NCBI RefSeq assembly: GCF_900187135.1
Contig: NZ_LT906443.1
Coordinates: 1,736,001-1,800,000, forward strand
DNA: 64,000 nucleotides
Direction of reading: 5' to 3'
Origin: Corynebacterium ulcerans
Lineage (GTDB): Bacteria; Actinomycetota; Actinomycetes; Mycobacteriales; Mycobacteriaceae
Shown here: positions 17,128-23,866 of the stretch, piece after piece
Layout of the letters: every line of letters starts with the position of its first letter
Numbering within the stretch: the stretch's first letter is position 1
The notes under the pieces: generated by a model
Database searches by the model: none
The model's input: the letters and a program-made list of their open reading frames with translations, nothing else
What the model was told of the DNA's origin: nothing
Position numbers and translations under genes: made by a program

Positions 17128-18000
17128 TTAAGTGCGCTTATCCGTCCGCTTATTCCACCACACCACGCCTCCCAGCATCGCGGCGACTCCTGCAGCGACA
17201 CCCGTGCCGATTTGGACTTCCCGCATCGTAGGCTTGGGAAAAAGGGGAACAGGGTTTTTAAACGTGCGGATTTCCCAGCCCTTTTCCGTAGCTATTCGAC
17301 GCAGCGCTCGATCCGGGTTCACCACAATCGGGTGGCCGACGGCTTCGAGCATAGGAAGATCCGTGACCGAATCTGAATACGCAAAGCTGGACTCCAGTGC
17401 GTATCCCCGCTGTTGAGTGAGCTCTGCAATCGCCTGAGCCTTCATTTCCCCCTTGCAATAAAAGGGCATCTCACCAGTAAATTTGCCGTCTTTTACCACC
17501 AACTCTGTGGCAACAACCGTTTCCACTCCCAGCTCCTGAGCGATCGGCTCCACCAAAATACGAGCTGACGCTGAGATGATGACCACATCGTGGCCTGCCT
17601 CCTGATGCATGCGGATGAGCTCACGGGCTTCTTCATAAATGGTGGGCGTGACCAGTGAGTGCATCGTCTCCGTGGCGATGGTTTTTACCTGTTCCTCGCT
17701 CCACCCAACAATCATCTGAGCCAATTGGTCCCGAGTGGTATCCATTTGCTCGCTACTGTGGCCAGCGATCATATAGGTGGCTTTAGCTATGGAAATCTGC
17801 AAAGCGGTGGCAGGGGAGATCAAACCGGAATGGAGAAACTCTCGGCCATACACATAGACGGAGGATGTCGCGATGATCGTCTTATCCAAGTCAAAAAAAG
17901 CGACAATTTTGGAAGAGTCGGCGGGAAATATCATGCCGGAAGCAGGGGCGGAATCATCGTGTGATGCTCCGGGGCGGGGGTGCTCGGATGAATGTGCCAT
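17128..18000 (-). CDS. HAD-IB family phosphatase (SerB-like) with C-terminal membrane helix
   Basis: The 290-residue protein has HAD motif I DLDKT at 37-41 (nucleophile and acid Asp), motif II in VIISASAR, a motif III Lys, and motif IV in YSDSVTDLPML. This is the HAD-IB subgroup that includes phosphoserine phosphatase and 1-acyl-glycerol-phosphate-linked enzymes. A C-terminal hydrophobic helix (GTGVAAGVAAMLGGVVWW, about 264-281) tethers it to the membrane. The same architecture is known for Rv3661, and the position next to the 6C RNA and ssd-tad genes agrees. Substrate undetermined. A short tandem duplication (AAGTGCGCTT twice) covers the stop codon. Confidence 0.85.
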   Translation of the reverse strand: MAHSSEHPRPGASHDDSAPASGMIFPADSSKIVAFFDLDKTIIATSSVYVYGREFLHSGLISPATALQISIAKATYMIAGHSSEQMDTTRDQLAQMIVGWSEEQVKTIATETMHSLVTPTIYEEARELIRMHQEAGHDVVIISASARILVEPIAQELGVETVVATELVVKDGKFTGEMPFYCKGEMKAQAIAELTQQRGYALESSFAYSDSVTDLPMLEAVGHPIVVNPDRALRRIATEKGWEIRTFKNPVPLFPKPTMREVQIGTGVAAGVAAMLGGVVWWNKRTDKRT

Positions 18001-18144
18001 AGTGCCTAGCGATTGTAGCTGTTTTTACGCCGTTACGAGCAAAAATGTCAGGCGTGTGGTGCGGCGACGACGCGTTAGCGGCGGACTAGAGGTGTACTGA
18101 AGGTGTATTGAAAAGAAAAAATGTGCTCGATGTCTCGCGGGGTA
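18001..18144. other. Divergent promoter region, HAD gene and 6C RNA
   Basis: Short intergenic stretch carrying the upstream signals of the minus-strand HAD gene and leading into the 6C RNA promoter. No gene seen. Confidence 0.5.
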
Positions 18145-18173
18145 TTGCCTGTTGTTGTGGTTTGTGTAATAAT
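18145..18173 (+). promoter_or_regulatory. Promoter of 6C RNA
   Basis: A TTGCCT -35 element (18145-18150) and a TAATAAT -10 element (18167-18173), 16 bases apart, precede the 6C RNA. The -10 is near-consensus. Expected transcription start is about 18180. Confidence 0.65.
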
Positions 18174-18179
18174 GGCGAG

Positions 18180-18281
18180 TGCAAGGCCCCGATATACAGT
18201 GTGGCCTGCCCCGGCCCGCCCCCCCCCTGTGGCCGGGTGGCGGCTCGTGCTTACCCCCCCTAGCGCGAGCCGCCCTTTTGT
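18180..18281 (+). ncRNA. 6C RNA
   Basis: Two stem-loops, each with a C-run in the loop, define the actinobacterial 6C RNA. Stem 1 pairs CCCCGGCC with GGCCGGGT around a loop with nine consecutive C; stem 2 pairs CGGCTCG with CGAGCCG around a loop with seven C. The second stem is followed by CCCTTTTGT, an intrinsic terminator. In M. tuberculosis the 6C RNA lies between Rv3660c and Rv3661, which is the same neighbourhood (HAD gene on the left, ssd on the right). The C-rich loops are thought to base-pair with G-rich ribosome binding sites of target messages. Confidence 0.9.
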
Positions 18282-18589
18282 ATGTTTAAGCGGCCGTTGC
18301 TGGTTAAGTGGTGGCGGGTCTAGTCTTCGGTTAACTCTTGTCCCTCAGTACCGAGACTGCATAGTGAACAGCTTCACTGCGGTTTGCCTTTGAGTTGGAA
18401 GTGGGACTTGCTGGTTATCGGTTTGCTTCTATTTCTGTCAGGTTCTTCTACCGTTTGCTGTACCAACGGACGCAATGCCCACCCCTACCTATTGGGTCGC
18501 TCTAGCACTTGTGGTAGTGGATATAAAATAAATGAAGTGATATGAGCTAAAGCGAAGTTTTCTGTGTATTGAAATACGGATCGTGAAAC
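18282..18589. other. Intergenic region after 6C RNA
   Basis: About 300 bases without a recognisable gene. It becomes A+T-rich toward the right end, where the promoter of the orphan hypothetical gene is expected (GATATAAAATAAATG near 18520). Confidence 0.5.
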
Positions 18590-19012
18590 ATGACAGCTAA
18601 CTGGAACCTATCGTCCTTTGGGTTTTATATGAATTCTCTACTAAAAAGGTATTTTGCAGGCGATGTTGCTATGCCTCCCGAGGACGTTGAAGTGCGAGCT
18701 ACTTGGAGAACCTCCGAGCACGTCTATTGCGTATTTTCAGTGATGTCCGCACAAGGAATTGCGTACGTTGGCATGGAAATGCCCCCAATACCGAGCAGTG
18801 AGGGTGTCTCTTCGGAAGAAGATACTGCCGTCAAAGGATGGGTGGATCAACTTGCTGGTAATACAATTGCCCCCGATTTAGATTATGGCTCCGACGATAA
18901 GATTAAATGGCTCGGAGGGGACAGAGATTACGATCCCAAACATTTTGTGGAACTGAGAAGAATGAAAGATGAAGGGGCAGAAATTTATATTCCGTTAACC
19001 GGCCATGGCTAA
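18590..19012 (+). CDS. Orphan hypothetical protein
   Basis: A 140-residue acidic, soluble protein beginning MTANWNLSSFGFYMNSLL and ending in IYIPLTGHG. No signal peptide, membrane helix or Cys cluster is visible. There are two candidate folded parts, an N-terminal part with ATWRTSEHVYCVFSVM and a C-terminal acidic part with several Asp-rich turns. I recognise no family. It interrupts the otherwise conserved step from 6C RNA to ssd, has lower G+C than its neighbours, and is followed by a family A hairpin repeat, all suggesting an acquired gene. No strong ribosome binding site precedes the ATG. Confidence 0.55.
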   Translation: MTANWNLSSFGFYMNSLLKRYFAGDVAMPPEDVEVRATWRTSEHVYCVFSVMSAQGIAYVGMEMPPIPSSEGVSSEEDTAVKGWVDQLAGNTIAPDLDYGSDDKIKWLGGDRDYDPKHFVELRRMKDEGAEIYIPLTGHG

Positions 19013-19156
19013 TAGTTCAGTTCTGTCCCATCAAAGTATTTTCCAGTCTATGTTCTTTCGCATTGCTCCTGCGTGGGTAGGGGTGAACCCAATTGATAGG
19101 GAAGACCAGTTCATCTAGCTGATTGATCTGTTCTGCGCGGTTTTTGGAGTGTGCGA

Positions 19157-19244
19157 TGTCGTTTTTGAGAACGCTAGAAAACTTACCTTGGGGTTTTGCC
19201 TGGTTGTGTGTCTGCTTCAGTGGCTAGCGTTCTCAAAAACGACA
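19157..19244. repeat. Hairpin repeat family A, copy 2
   Basis: Arms 19157-19177 and 19224-19244 are perfect 21-base inverted repeats (core GTCGTTTTTGAGAACGCTAG), loop 46 bases. Identical arms to the copy at 1191-1270, unrelated loop. Confidence 0.85.
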
Positions 19245-19306
19245 AACCAGTGGCCTCGTGTGCCCAATAGTGAGTTTCATCCCCATTACACAACCCAGTC
19301 GGGGAG

Positions 19307-19315
19307 TTATCCACA
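19307..19315 (+). promoter_or_regulatory. DnaA box 1 upstream of tad operon
   Basis: TTATCCACA, an exact match to the consensus DnaA box, 94 bases before the ssd start. A second identical box lies 39 bases downstream in the same orientation. Confidence 0.55.
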
Positions 19316-19345
19316 GAAATTAGCAAAAACGAGACGAGAATCGTG

Positions 19346-19354
19346 TTATCCACA
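19346..19354 (+). promoter_or_regulatory. DnaA box 2 upstream of tad operon
   Basis: Second exact TTATCCACA, 55 bases before the ssd start, same strand as box 1. Both sit in the presumed promoter region rather than in an origin: no dnaA, dnaN or gyrB genes are near. Confidence 0.55.
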
Positions 19355-19408
19355 GAAGTGTTTTACTCACACTCGTCATAAGCCGGCGTTGCGTGAAAGC
19401 TGTCAGCT

Positions 19409-20440
19409 ATGAAGCCAGCACCAGTACTCATAGCAGTAACGGATCCCATTGTGCACCCCGAAGCTGTGCATATAGTCGCAGCTACGGGGCGACCCATGAT
19501 CGATAGCACTGACCCCCGGGAAATTACTCGCCATGCTCATCGAGCTGCTGCTGTGCTTGTCGACGCAACAACGGCTCCGCACGCAGCAACGCTTCCCACT
19601 GGCACTCGGCGGTTTCTTATCGCTGCAGAACCTGGCCCCATCGATTGGAAACTGGCCATGGCGTGCCATGCAGAGGCCGCATACGTTGTGCCGGCGCAAG
19701 CGCCAGAATTACTCAAAGCGCTTGGTAGAGACGATGATCCGCCACCAGCGGAAGGCGTTGTGATAGCGGTTATGGGCGCCGTCGGTGGGGCGGGGACGTC
19801 AACTCTTGCCAGCGCTATAGCGCTCAGTTGTGAGAACGCTGTGCTGATTGATGCCGATCCTTCTTCTGGCGGTGTAGATCTTCTCCTAGGCATCGAGGAA
19901 TCACCGGGTATGAGGTGGAATGATCTGGCGTTGCGCCAAGGTGACGTGCGTTCTGACGACCTCATTGCGGCGTTTCCTAAGACTGCTCAAGGGCTTTCCG
20001 TCCTCACTGTGGCCCGTGGCAATGACGCGCACACTATTGATGACACAACATTGAATGCGGTTATTCGGAGCTTGCGTGGGCACACCAGCGTGGTTGTCGA
20101 CCTTTTACGTGGAACGAGCATTGCCGATTCCGCTCTTGACGCCGCCGATTGCGTAGTGCTGTGCATTCCCGCCGAAATTCGCGCGGTCGCAGCCGCAGAA
20201 AAATTGGTCCAACAGATGCGTGCCCGCAACATCAAAGTCGTTGGCGTGCTGCGGCACCGCTTATGGTCATCGGTGGATGCCACTGATGTTGAAAGAGCAG
20301 CGCACCTCGATGTTGTAGCGGAAATAGGAAATCTGTCCCGGCTGACAAAAACCACCGAATACACGGGTCTTTCGTCGCCTTTGCCGCGCAGTCTCAAGGC
20401 TGCAGCGACGGCAGTGCTGGAAGAAGCGCAGGCAGCATGA
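19409..20440 (+). CDS. ssd: Septum-site-determining-like protein / TadZ-CpaE ATPase
   Basis: The 343-residue protein has an atypical receiver-like N-terminal part (1-110) and a MinD/ParA-type ATPase domain with deviant Walker A GAVGGAGTSTLA at 123-134 and LIDADPSSGGVDLLLG near 145-160. This matches Ssd (Rv3660c), which affects septation when overexpressed in mycobacteria, and the TadZ/CpaE localisation factors of Tad pilus systems. It opens the seven-gene tad operon; its stop overlaps the tadA start by four bases. Two DnaA boxes precede it. Confidence 0.85.
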   Translation: MKPAPVLIAVTDPIVHPEAVHIVAATGRPMIDSTDPREITRHAHRAAAVLVDATTAPHAATLPTGTRRFLIAAEPGPIDWKLAMACHAEAAYVVPAQAPELLKALGRDDDPPPAEGVVIAVMGAVGGAGTSTLASAIALSCENAVLIDADPSSGGVDLLLGIEESPGMRWNDLALRQGDVRSDDLIAAFPKTAQGLSVLTVARGNDAHTIDDTTLNAVIRSLRGHTSVVVDLLRGTSIADSALDAADCVVLCIPAEIRAVAAAEKLVQQMRARNIKVVGVLRHRLWSSVDATDVERAAHLDVVAEIGNLSRLTKTTEYTGLSSPLPRSLKAAATAVLEEAQAA

Positions 20441-21561
20441 TGAACCATCAAGACGTGGTAGCGCGTGTTCAACGCAGAATCGCAGAAGACCCAGAGTTGG
20501 CGGATTCTGCATCGCTTGCGAGTCTGGTCAGGCAAGAAGCACACGGAGTAATAAGCGACGTAGACATGATCTCGCTGCTTAGGCAACTGAGATACGACTC
20601 CGTTGGGATTGGCCAGCTAGAGAGACTTCTGGTTATCCCCGGAGTGACCGATATCGTGGTCAATGGAACCACAGGAGTGTGGTTTGATCGCGGGCAAGGA
20701 TTGGAACGCGCCGACGTGGCTTTTGCCTCAGATGATGAAGTCAGGCGATTAGCTACCAGATTCTTAGTGGCATCCGGCAGCAGGCTTGATCATTCACATT
20801 GCTTTGGCGACGGGCGAATCACCAGGGATGACACCACAAGTATCCGCGTTCATGCGGTATTGAGTCCGCCGTCGGAAAGCGGTACCTGCCTTTCCCTCCG
20901 GGTACTCAGACAAGCAACGACGACGATAAAACAACTCACCGCAACGGGGACTTTTAGCCCAGAAGTAGCTGGTGGGCTACAAGAAATGATTGCGTTGCGC
21001 AAACCCTTTTTGGTCGTTGGTGGGACGGGAAGCGGGAAAACGACACTGCTGAGTGCCCTGCTTGCTCAAGTAGACCCAGGAGAGCGCATAGTGTGCATTG
21101 AAGATACTGCGGAACTCCGACCTGCACATCCTCACGTGGTGTCGCTTGTTTCTAGAGCTAAAAACACTGAAGGTAGTGGCGAGATAACAATGACTACTTT
21201 GTTGCGTCAGGCTCTTCGGATGAGGCCAGATCGCATTGTTCTCGGAGAAATACGCGGTCCAGAGGTGGTCGATTTGCTCGCGGCCCTCAATACCGGGCAC
21301 GAGGGGTGCGCAGGAACCCTGCACGCCAATTCGCTGCAAGAAGTACCAGCCCGGATTGAAGCTCTAGCAGCTCTTGGTGGGCTTGATCGGCAAGCTTTGC
21401 ATTCCCAACTCGCAGCTGCTTCACCTGTAATTTTGGCTATGAAGAGAACCCCGCAGGGGAGACGGCTTCAGCAGATCGGTGTTCTTCAGGGACACCCGCT
21501 TGAAGTGCATTCGGTGTGGGACGACACAATGCAAGGAGCGCCCTCGTGGAATCCTTCATAA
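20437..21561 (+). CDS. tadA: Tad pilus assembly ATPase TadA (CpaF family)
   Basis: The 374-residue secretion ATPase has an N-terminal domain (about 1-160) followed by a RecA-like domain with Walker A GGTGSGKTT at 195-203, an Asp box near IVCIEDTAEL, Walker B RIVLGEI near 265-271 and a His box in GHEGCAGTLHANS. It powers polymerisation of Flp-type pilin across the inner membrane. It overlaps ssd upstream and tadB downstream, as expected from a translationally coupled operon. Synteny: Rv3659c. Confidence 0.93.
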   Translation: MMNHQDVVARVQRRIAEDPELADSASLASLVRQEAHGVISDVDMISLLRQLRYDSVGIGQLERLLVIPGVTDIVVNGTTGVWFDRGQGLERADVAFASDDEVRRLATRFLVASGSRLDHSHCFGDGRITRDDTTSIRVHAVLSPPSESGTCLSLRVLRQATTTIKQLTATGTFSPEVAGGLQEMIALRKPFLVVGGTGSGKTTLLSALLAQVDPGERIVCIEDTAELRPAHPHVVSLVSRAKNTEGSGEITMTTLLRQALRMRPDRIVLGEIRGPEVVDLLAALNTGHEGCAGTLHANSLQEVPARIEALAALGGLDRQALHSQLAAASPVILAMKRTPQGRRLQQIGVLQGHPLEVHSVWDDTMQGAPSWNPS

Positions 21562-22316
21562 TGCTTGCAGTTGCCGCCTGGGTTTCAGCATGTCCGTCTC
21601 CGAAACAGCGGGTTATAGGGAGCAAAGCCACACGACGATGGCAGAAGAAAGCCACAACCGTGGCCCTTGTAACGGTCATAATTTTTCCCTTTCGGCATCA
21701 TATTCCCCTCGTGGTTTCAGGAGGGCTCATCGTCGCTACAGTTGTGAACGCTTGGAATAAGAGGAGATCAGAGGTATCTCAACGCAAGCAACAAGAGGAA
21801 ATATCAACTGTATTGGGAAGTCTCTCTGGGGATTTACGGGCGGGAGTCGAAGCTTCCAGGGCTTTAGAAAACGTGGCTCAGACCCTTCCTGAATCGGCGC
21901 TGAGGGATACGCTCATGGCGGCGTCGAGAAGCTCGCGCCTTGGAGGATCAGCGTCCGCATATTGGCAACAACGAGCTGTTGCTATTCATGGCATAGAGAA
22001 AATAACCCATGCCTGGCGCCTGAGTGAACGGTACGGGATTGCGCTGGCGCCTTTATTGGAGAAAAACAGAGCCTCATTGGATGAAGATCTGCGCCATGTA
22101 GAATGCACCCAAGCTGCCATGCAAGGAGCTAAAGCCACGGCATATATCCTCACCGCACTACCTTTTGCAGGGATTCTTCTGGGGCGAGGAATGGGTGTGA
22201 ATGCCTTGGAGTTTTTGCTTCACACACGTATCGGAGCAGTGCTTTTAATACTGGGGACACTATTGGTCTGCGCGGGGAACCTGTGGAGCCAAGCGATAAT
22301 GGAGAAAGCGCGATGA
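21546..22316 (+). CDS. tadB: Tad pilus inner-membrane platform protein TadB
   Basis: The 256-residue protein starts at GTG 21546, chosen because AAGGAG ends seven bases before it and because an upstream ATG lacks a site. Membrane helices at about residues 5-15, 35-65 and 205-250 flank a cytosolic T2SSF-type helical domain with SLSGDLRAGVEASRALENV, the type II secretion F domain pattern. With TadC it forms the platform on which TadA acts. It overlaps tadA by 16 bases and tadC by four. Confidence 0.85.
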   Translation: MESFIMLAVAAWVSACPSPKQRVIGSKATRRWQKKATTVALVTVIIFPFRHHIPLVVSGGLIVATVVNAWNKRRSEVSQRKQQEEISTVLGSLSGDLRAGVEASRALENVAQTLPESALRDTLMAASRSSRLGGSASAYWQQRAVAIHGIEKITHAWRLSERYGIALAPLLEKNRASLDEDLRHVECTQAAMQGAKATAYILTALPFAGILLGRGMGVNALEFLLHTRIGAVLLILGTLLVCAGNLWSQAIMEKAR

Positions 22317-22936
22317 TGACGGTTATTGCGGTGGCATTAATAGCATTAGCGGCCAGCATCACACGGCCTGATGTTGTATACCGAATCCATCGCGCTCGTG
22401 ATGGACCTCAGAGAAAGTCCGCTGGGGTGAAAAAGCATTGGGACGCGCTAACGAACAAGTTTTTTGCGACTCAGCTATCGGGAGATTTTCTACGTAAGAG
22501 TGCCTCTCAACTGGATCTTTTTGCTGCTTGCGCGCAATCGGGTTTGACGCCTTCACAAGCTGCATATGCTGTGGCTTTGACGGAAGAATCATCATGTGGG
22601 GGAACTCGGACCAGGAGCGAATGGTCGGATGTGGCCATCATGCTCGAAATGGGAGTGCCTGCTGAGCGTGCATGGCAGCCCCTCGCTAGGCACCCCGCGC
22701 TAGGAGAATTGGTAACAGTTGCGCGAGCTTCGGAGAGATCAGGAGCGACGTTGGCTGAGGCGTGTGAGAGGCTGGCTAGGCAATTGCGCGCACGGGCATC
22801 AGACCTAAGTCTTGCTCGGGCAGAACGTGCGGGAGTGCTCATTGCACTGCCATTGACCGTATGTTTTCTTCCCGCATTCTTCTTACTCGGGCTTGCGCCA
22901 GTGGTCATCAGCTTGGGGATTGGGATTTTTTCTTGA
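22313..22936 (+). CDS. tadC: Tad pilus inner-membrane platform protein TadC
   Basis: The 207-residue protein has an N-terminal helix (MTVIAVALIALAASI), a cytosolic T2SSF domain with the repeated pattern ASERSGATLAEACERLARQL, and two C-terminal membrane helices (LIALPLTVCFLPAFFLLG and onward). GGAG stands eight bases before ATG 22313. The N-terminal F-domain half is shorter than in proteobacterial TadC, as usual in actinobacteria. Position corresponds to Rv3657c. Confidence 0.85.
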   Translation: MMTVIAVALIALAASITRPDVVYRIHRARDGPQRKSAGVKKHWDALTNKFFATQLSGDFLRKSASQLDLFAACAQSGLTPSQAAYAVALTEESSCGGTRTRSEWSDVAIMLEMGVPAERAWQPLARHPALGELVTVARASERSGATLAEACERLARQLRARASDLSLARAERAGVLIALPLTVCFLPAFFLLGLAPVVISLGIGIFS

Positions 22937-23011
22937 TTGACCCACGCGATTGCCAAAACAGAAAACGAAACAACGACATAACCGACATAACAACGAAAAG
23001 GAACAAAAGTC

Positions 23012-23206
23012 ATGCTTACTGCATTCATCCATAACTGTCACAAACTCATTGATAATGAAGATGGGATGACCACCATCGAGTACGCCATGGGAGCGCTGGC
23101 AGCCACAGCTTTGGCAGGCGCGCTGTATTTAGTGGCTACGAGTGGCTCAGTATCAACTGCTCTGGAAGGCATAATCACGAATGCTTTGAACAAAACGCCA
23201 GGTTAA
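23012..23206 (+). CDS. Flp-type pilin (DUF4244)
   Basis: The 64-residue prepilin has a leader ending EDG and the mature start MTTIEYAMGALAATALAGAL. Processing after Gly18 would leave Glu at +5 and Tyr at +6, the Flp hallmark, followed by a hydrophobic assembly helix. This is the major pilus subunit candidate, equivalent to Rv3656c. AAAAGGAACAAAAGTC with a usable AAGGA lies before the ATG. No prepilin peptidase gene is in the window, so processing must be done by an enzyme encoded elsewhere. Confidence 0.9.
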   Translation: MLTAFIHNCHKLIDNEDGMTTIEYAMGALAATALAGALYLVATSGSVSTALEGIITNALNKTPG

Positions 23207-23215
23207 TAAGCGCTC

Positions 23216-23488
23216 ATGAGCACCATAGAAACAGCAATTGCATCGGCGGCACTCATTATTGTTGCTGCGGCGATGTGTGGCGGGATTGTTAGCGTCGCTG
23301 CGCAATTAGCCGCAATTGATAATGCTGGTGCCGCCGCACGGGCTCATGCCATAGGCGTGGAGTTTGTAGCAACGCGAGGAACGATTGATTTCACGGAATC
23401 CGGTGGACTAGTTACCGCTACAGCGCGTGTTCCGAGTCCACTAGGGACACGAACAGCTACCGCGATTTTTCCCAAGGAACAGCCATGA
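23216..23488 (+). CDS. TadE-like pseudopilin
   Basis: The 90-residue protein begins directly with MSTIETAIASAALIIVAAAMCGGIV, which resembles the mature end of a TadE pseudopilin (Glu at position 5, then a hydrophobic helix). No leader peptide or processing Gly can be placed in front, because an in-frame stop (23207-23209) is immediately upstream. The remainder is a small extracytoplasmic domain. Equivalent position to Rv3655c. It overlaps the next gene by four bases. Confidence 0.75.
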   Translation: MSTIETAIASAALIIVAAAMCGGIVSVAAQLAAIDNAGAAARAHAIGVEFVATRGTIDFTESGGLVTATARVPSPLGTRTATAIFPKEQP

Positions 23489-23817
23489 AAAATCTTCAAC
23501 TGCTTGTACGCAATCAAGACGGAAATGCAACAGTTTTGGGAGCTGGAATAATGGCGGCACTCTCTGCTGTGCTGCTCTGCTTTGTAGTAATCGCCAACCC
23601 TGTTTTAGATCAGCACACCGCCCAAAACGCGGCAGACCTTTCTGCGATCGCAGGAGCGGCCGCCGCAGCGCAAGGCTTGAACGCCTGTGAAGAATCCCAA
23701 AGAATAGCGGTACTCAACGGCGCAGTCCTCATCGACTGCACGCATGCCTACGAGGACGTCATCACCGAAGCCAAAGTGGACAGACAAACGGCGAAAGCGC
23801 GAGCGGGGCCCTTATAA
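23485..23817 (+). CDS. TadG-like/Rv3654c-type secreted pilus protein
   Basis: The 110-residue protein has a hydrophilic N-terminus ending NQDGNATV, a membrane helix at about 17-40 and an extracytoplasmic part with HTAQNAADLSAIAGA, the segment typical of TadG/helical pilus-like (DUF2134-type) proteins. Two Cys (in NACEESQ and LIDCTHA) may pair. It closes the tad operon and converges with the helicase gene, 49 bases away. Confidence 0.78.
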   Translation: MKNLQLLVRNQDGNATVLGAGIMAALSAVLLCFVVIANPVLDQHTAQNAADLSAIAGAAAAAQGLNACEESQRIAVLNGAVLIDCTHAYEDVITEAKVDRQTAKARAGPL

Positions 23818-23866
23818 ACCGGGATCCTTATAAGCTCGGAACCTCTATGAACACAGAGACCTCCGG

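Larger units (their letters stand above)
19013..19408. other. Intergenic region before ssd-tad operon
   Basis: Nearly 400 bases with no gene. It carries a family A hairpin (19157-19244), then two exact DnaA boxes (19307 and 19346), and must contain the promoter of the tad operon. Confidence 0.6.

Noticed and set aside
19307..19354. Replication origin at the DnaA-box pair
   Set aside because: Only two boxes, no A+T-rich unwinding element and no dnaA/dnaN genes nearby, so a regulatory role is more likely.
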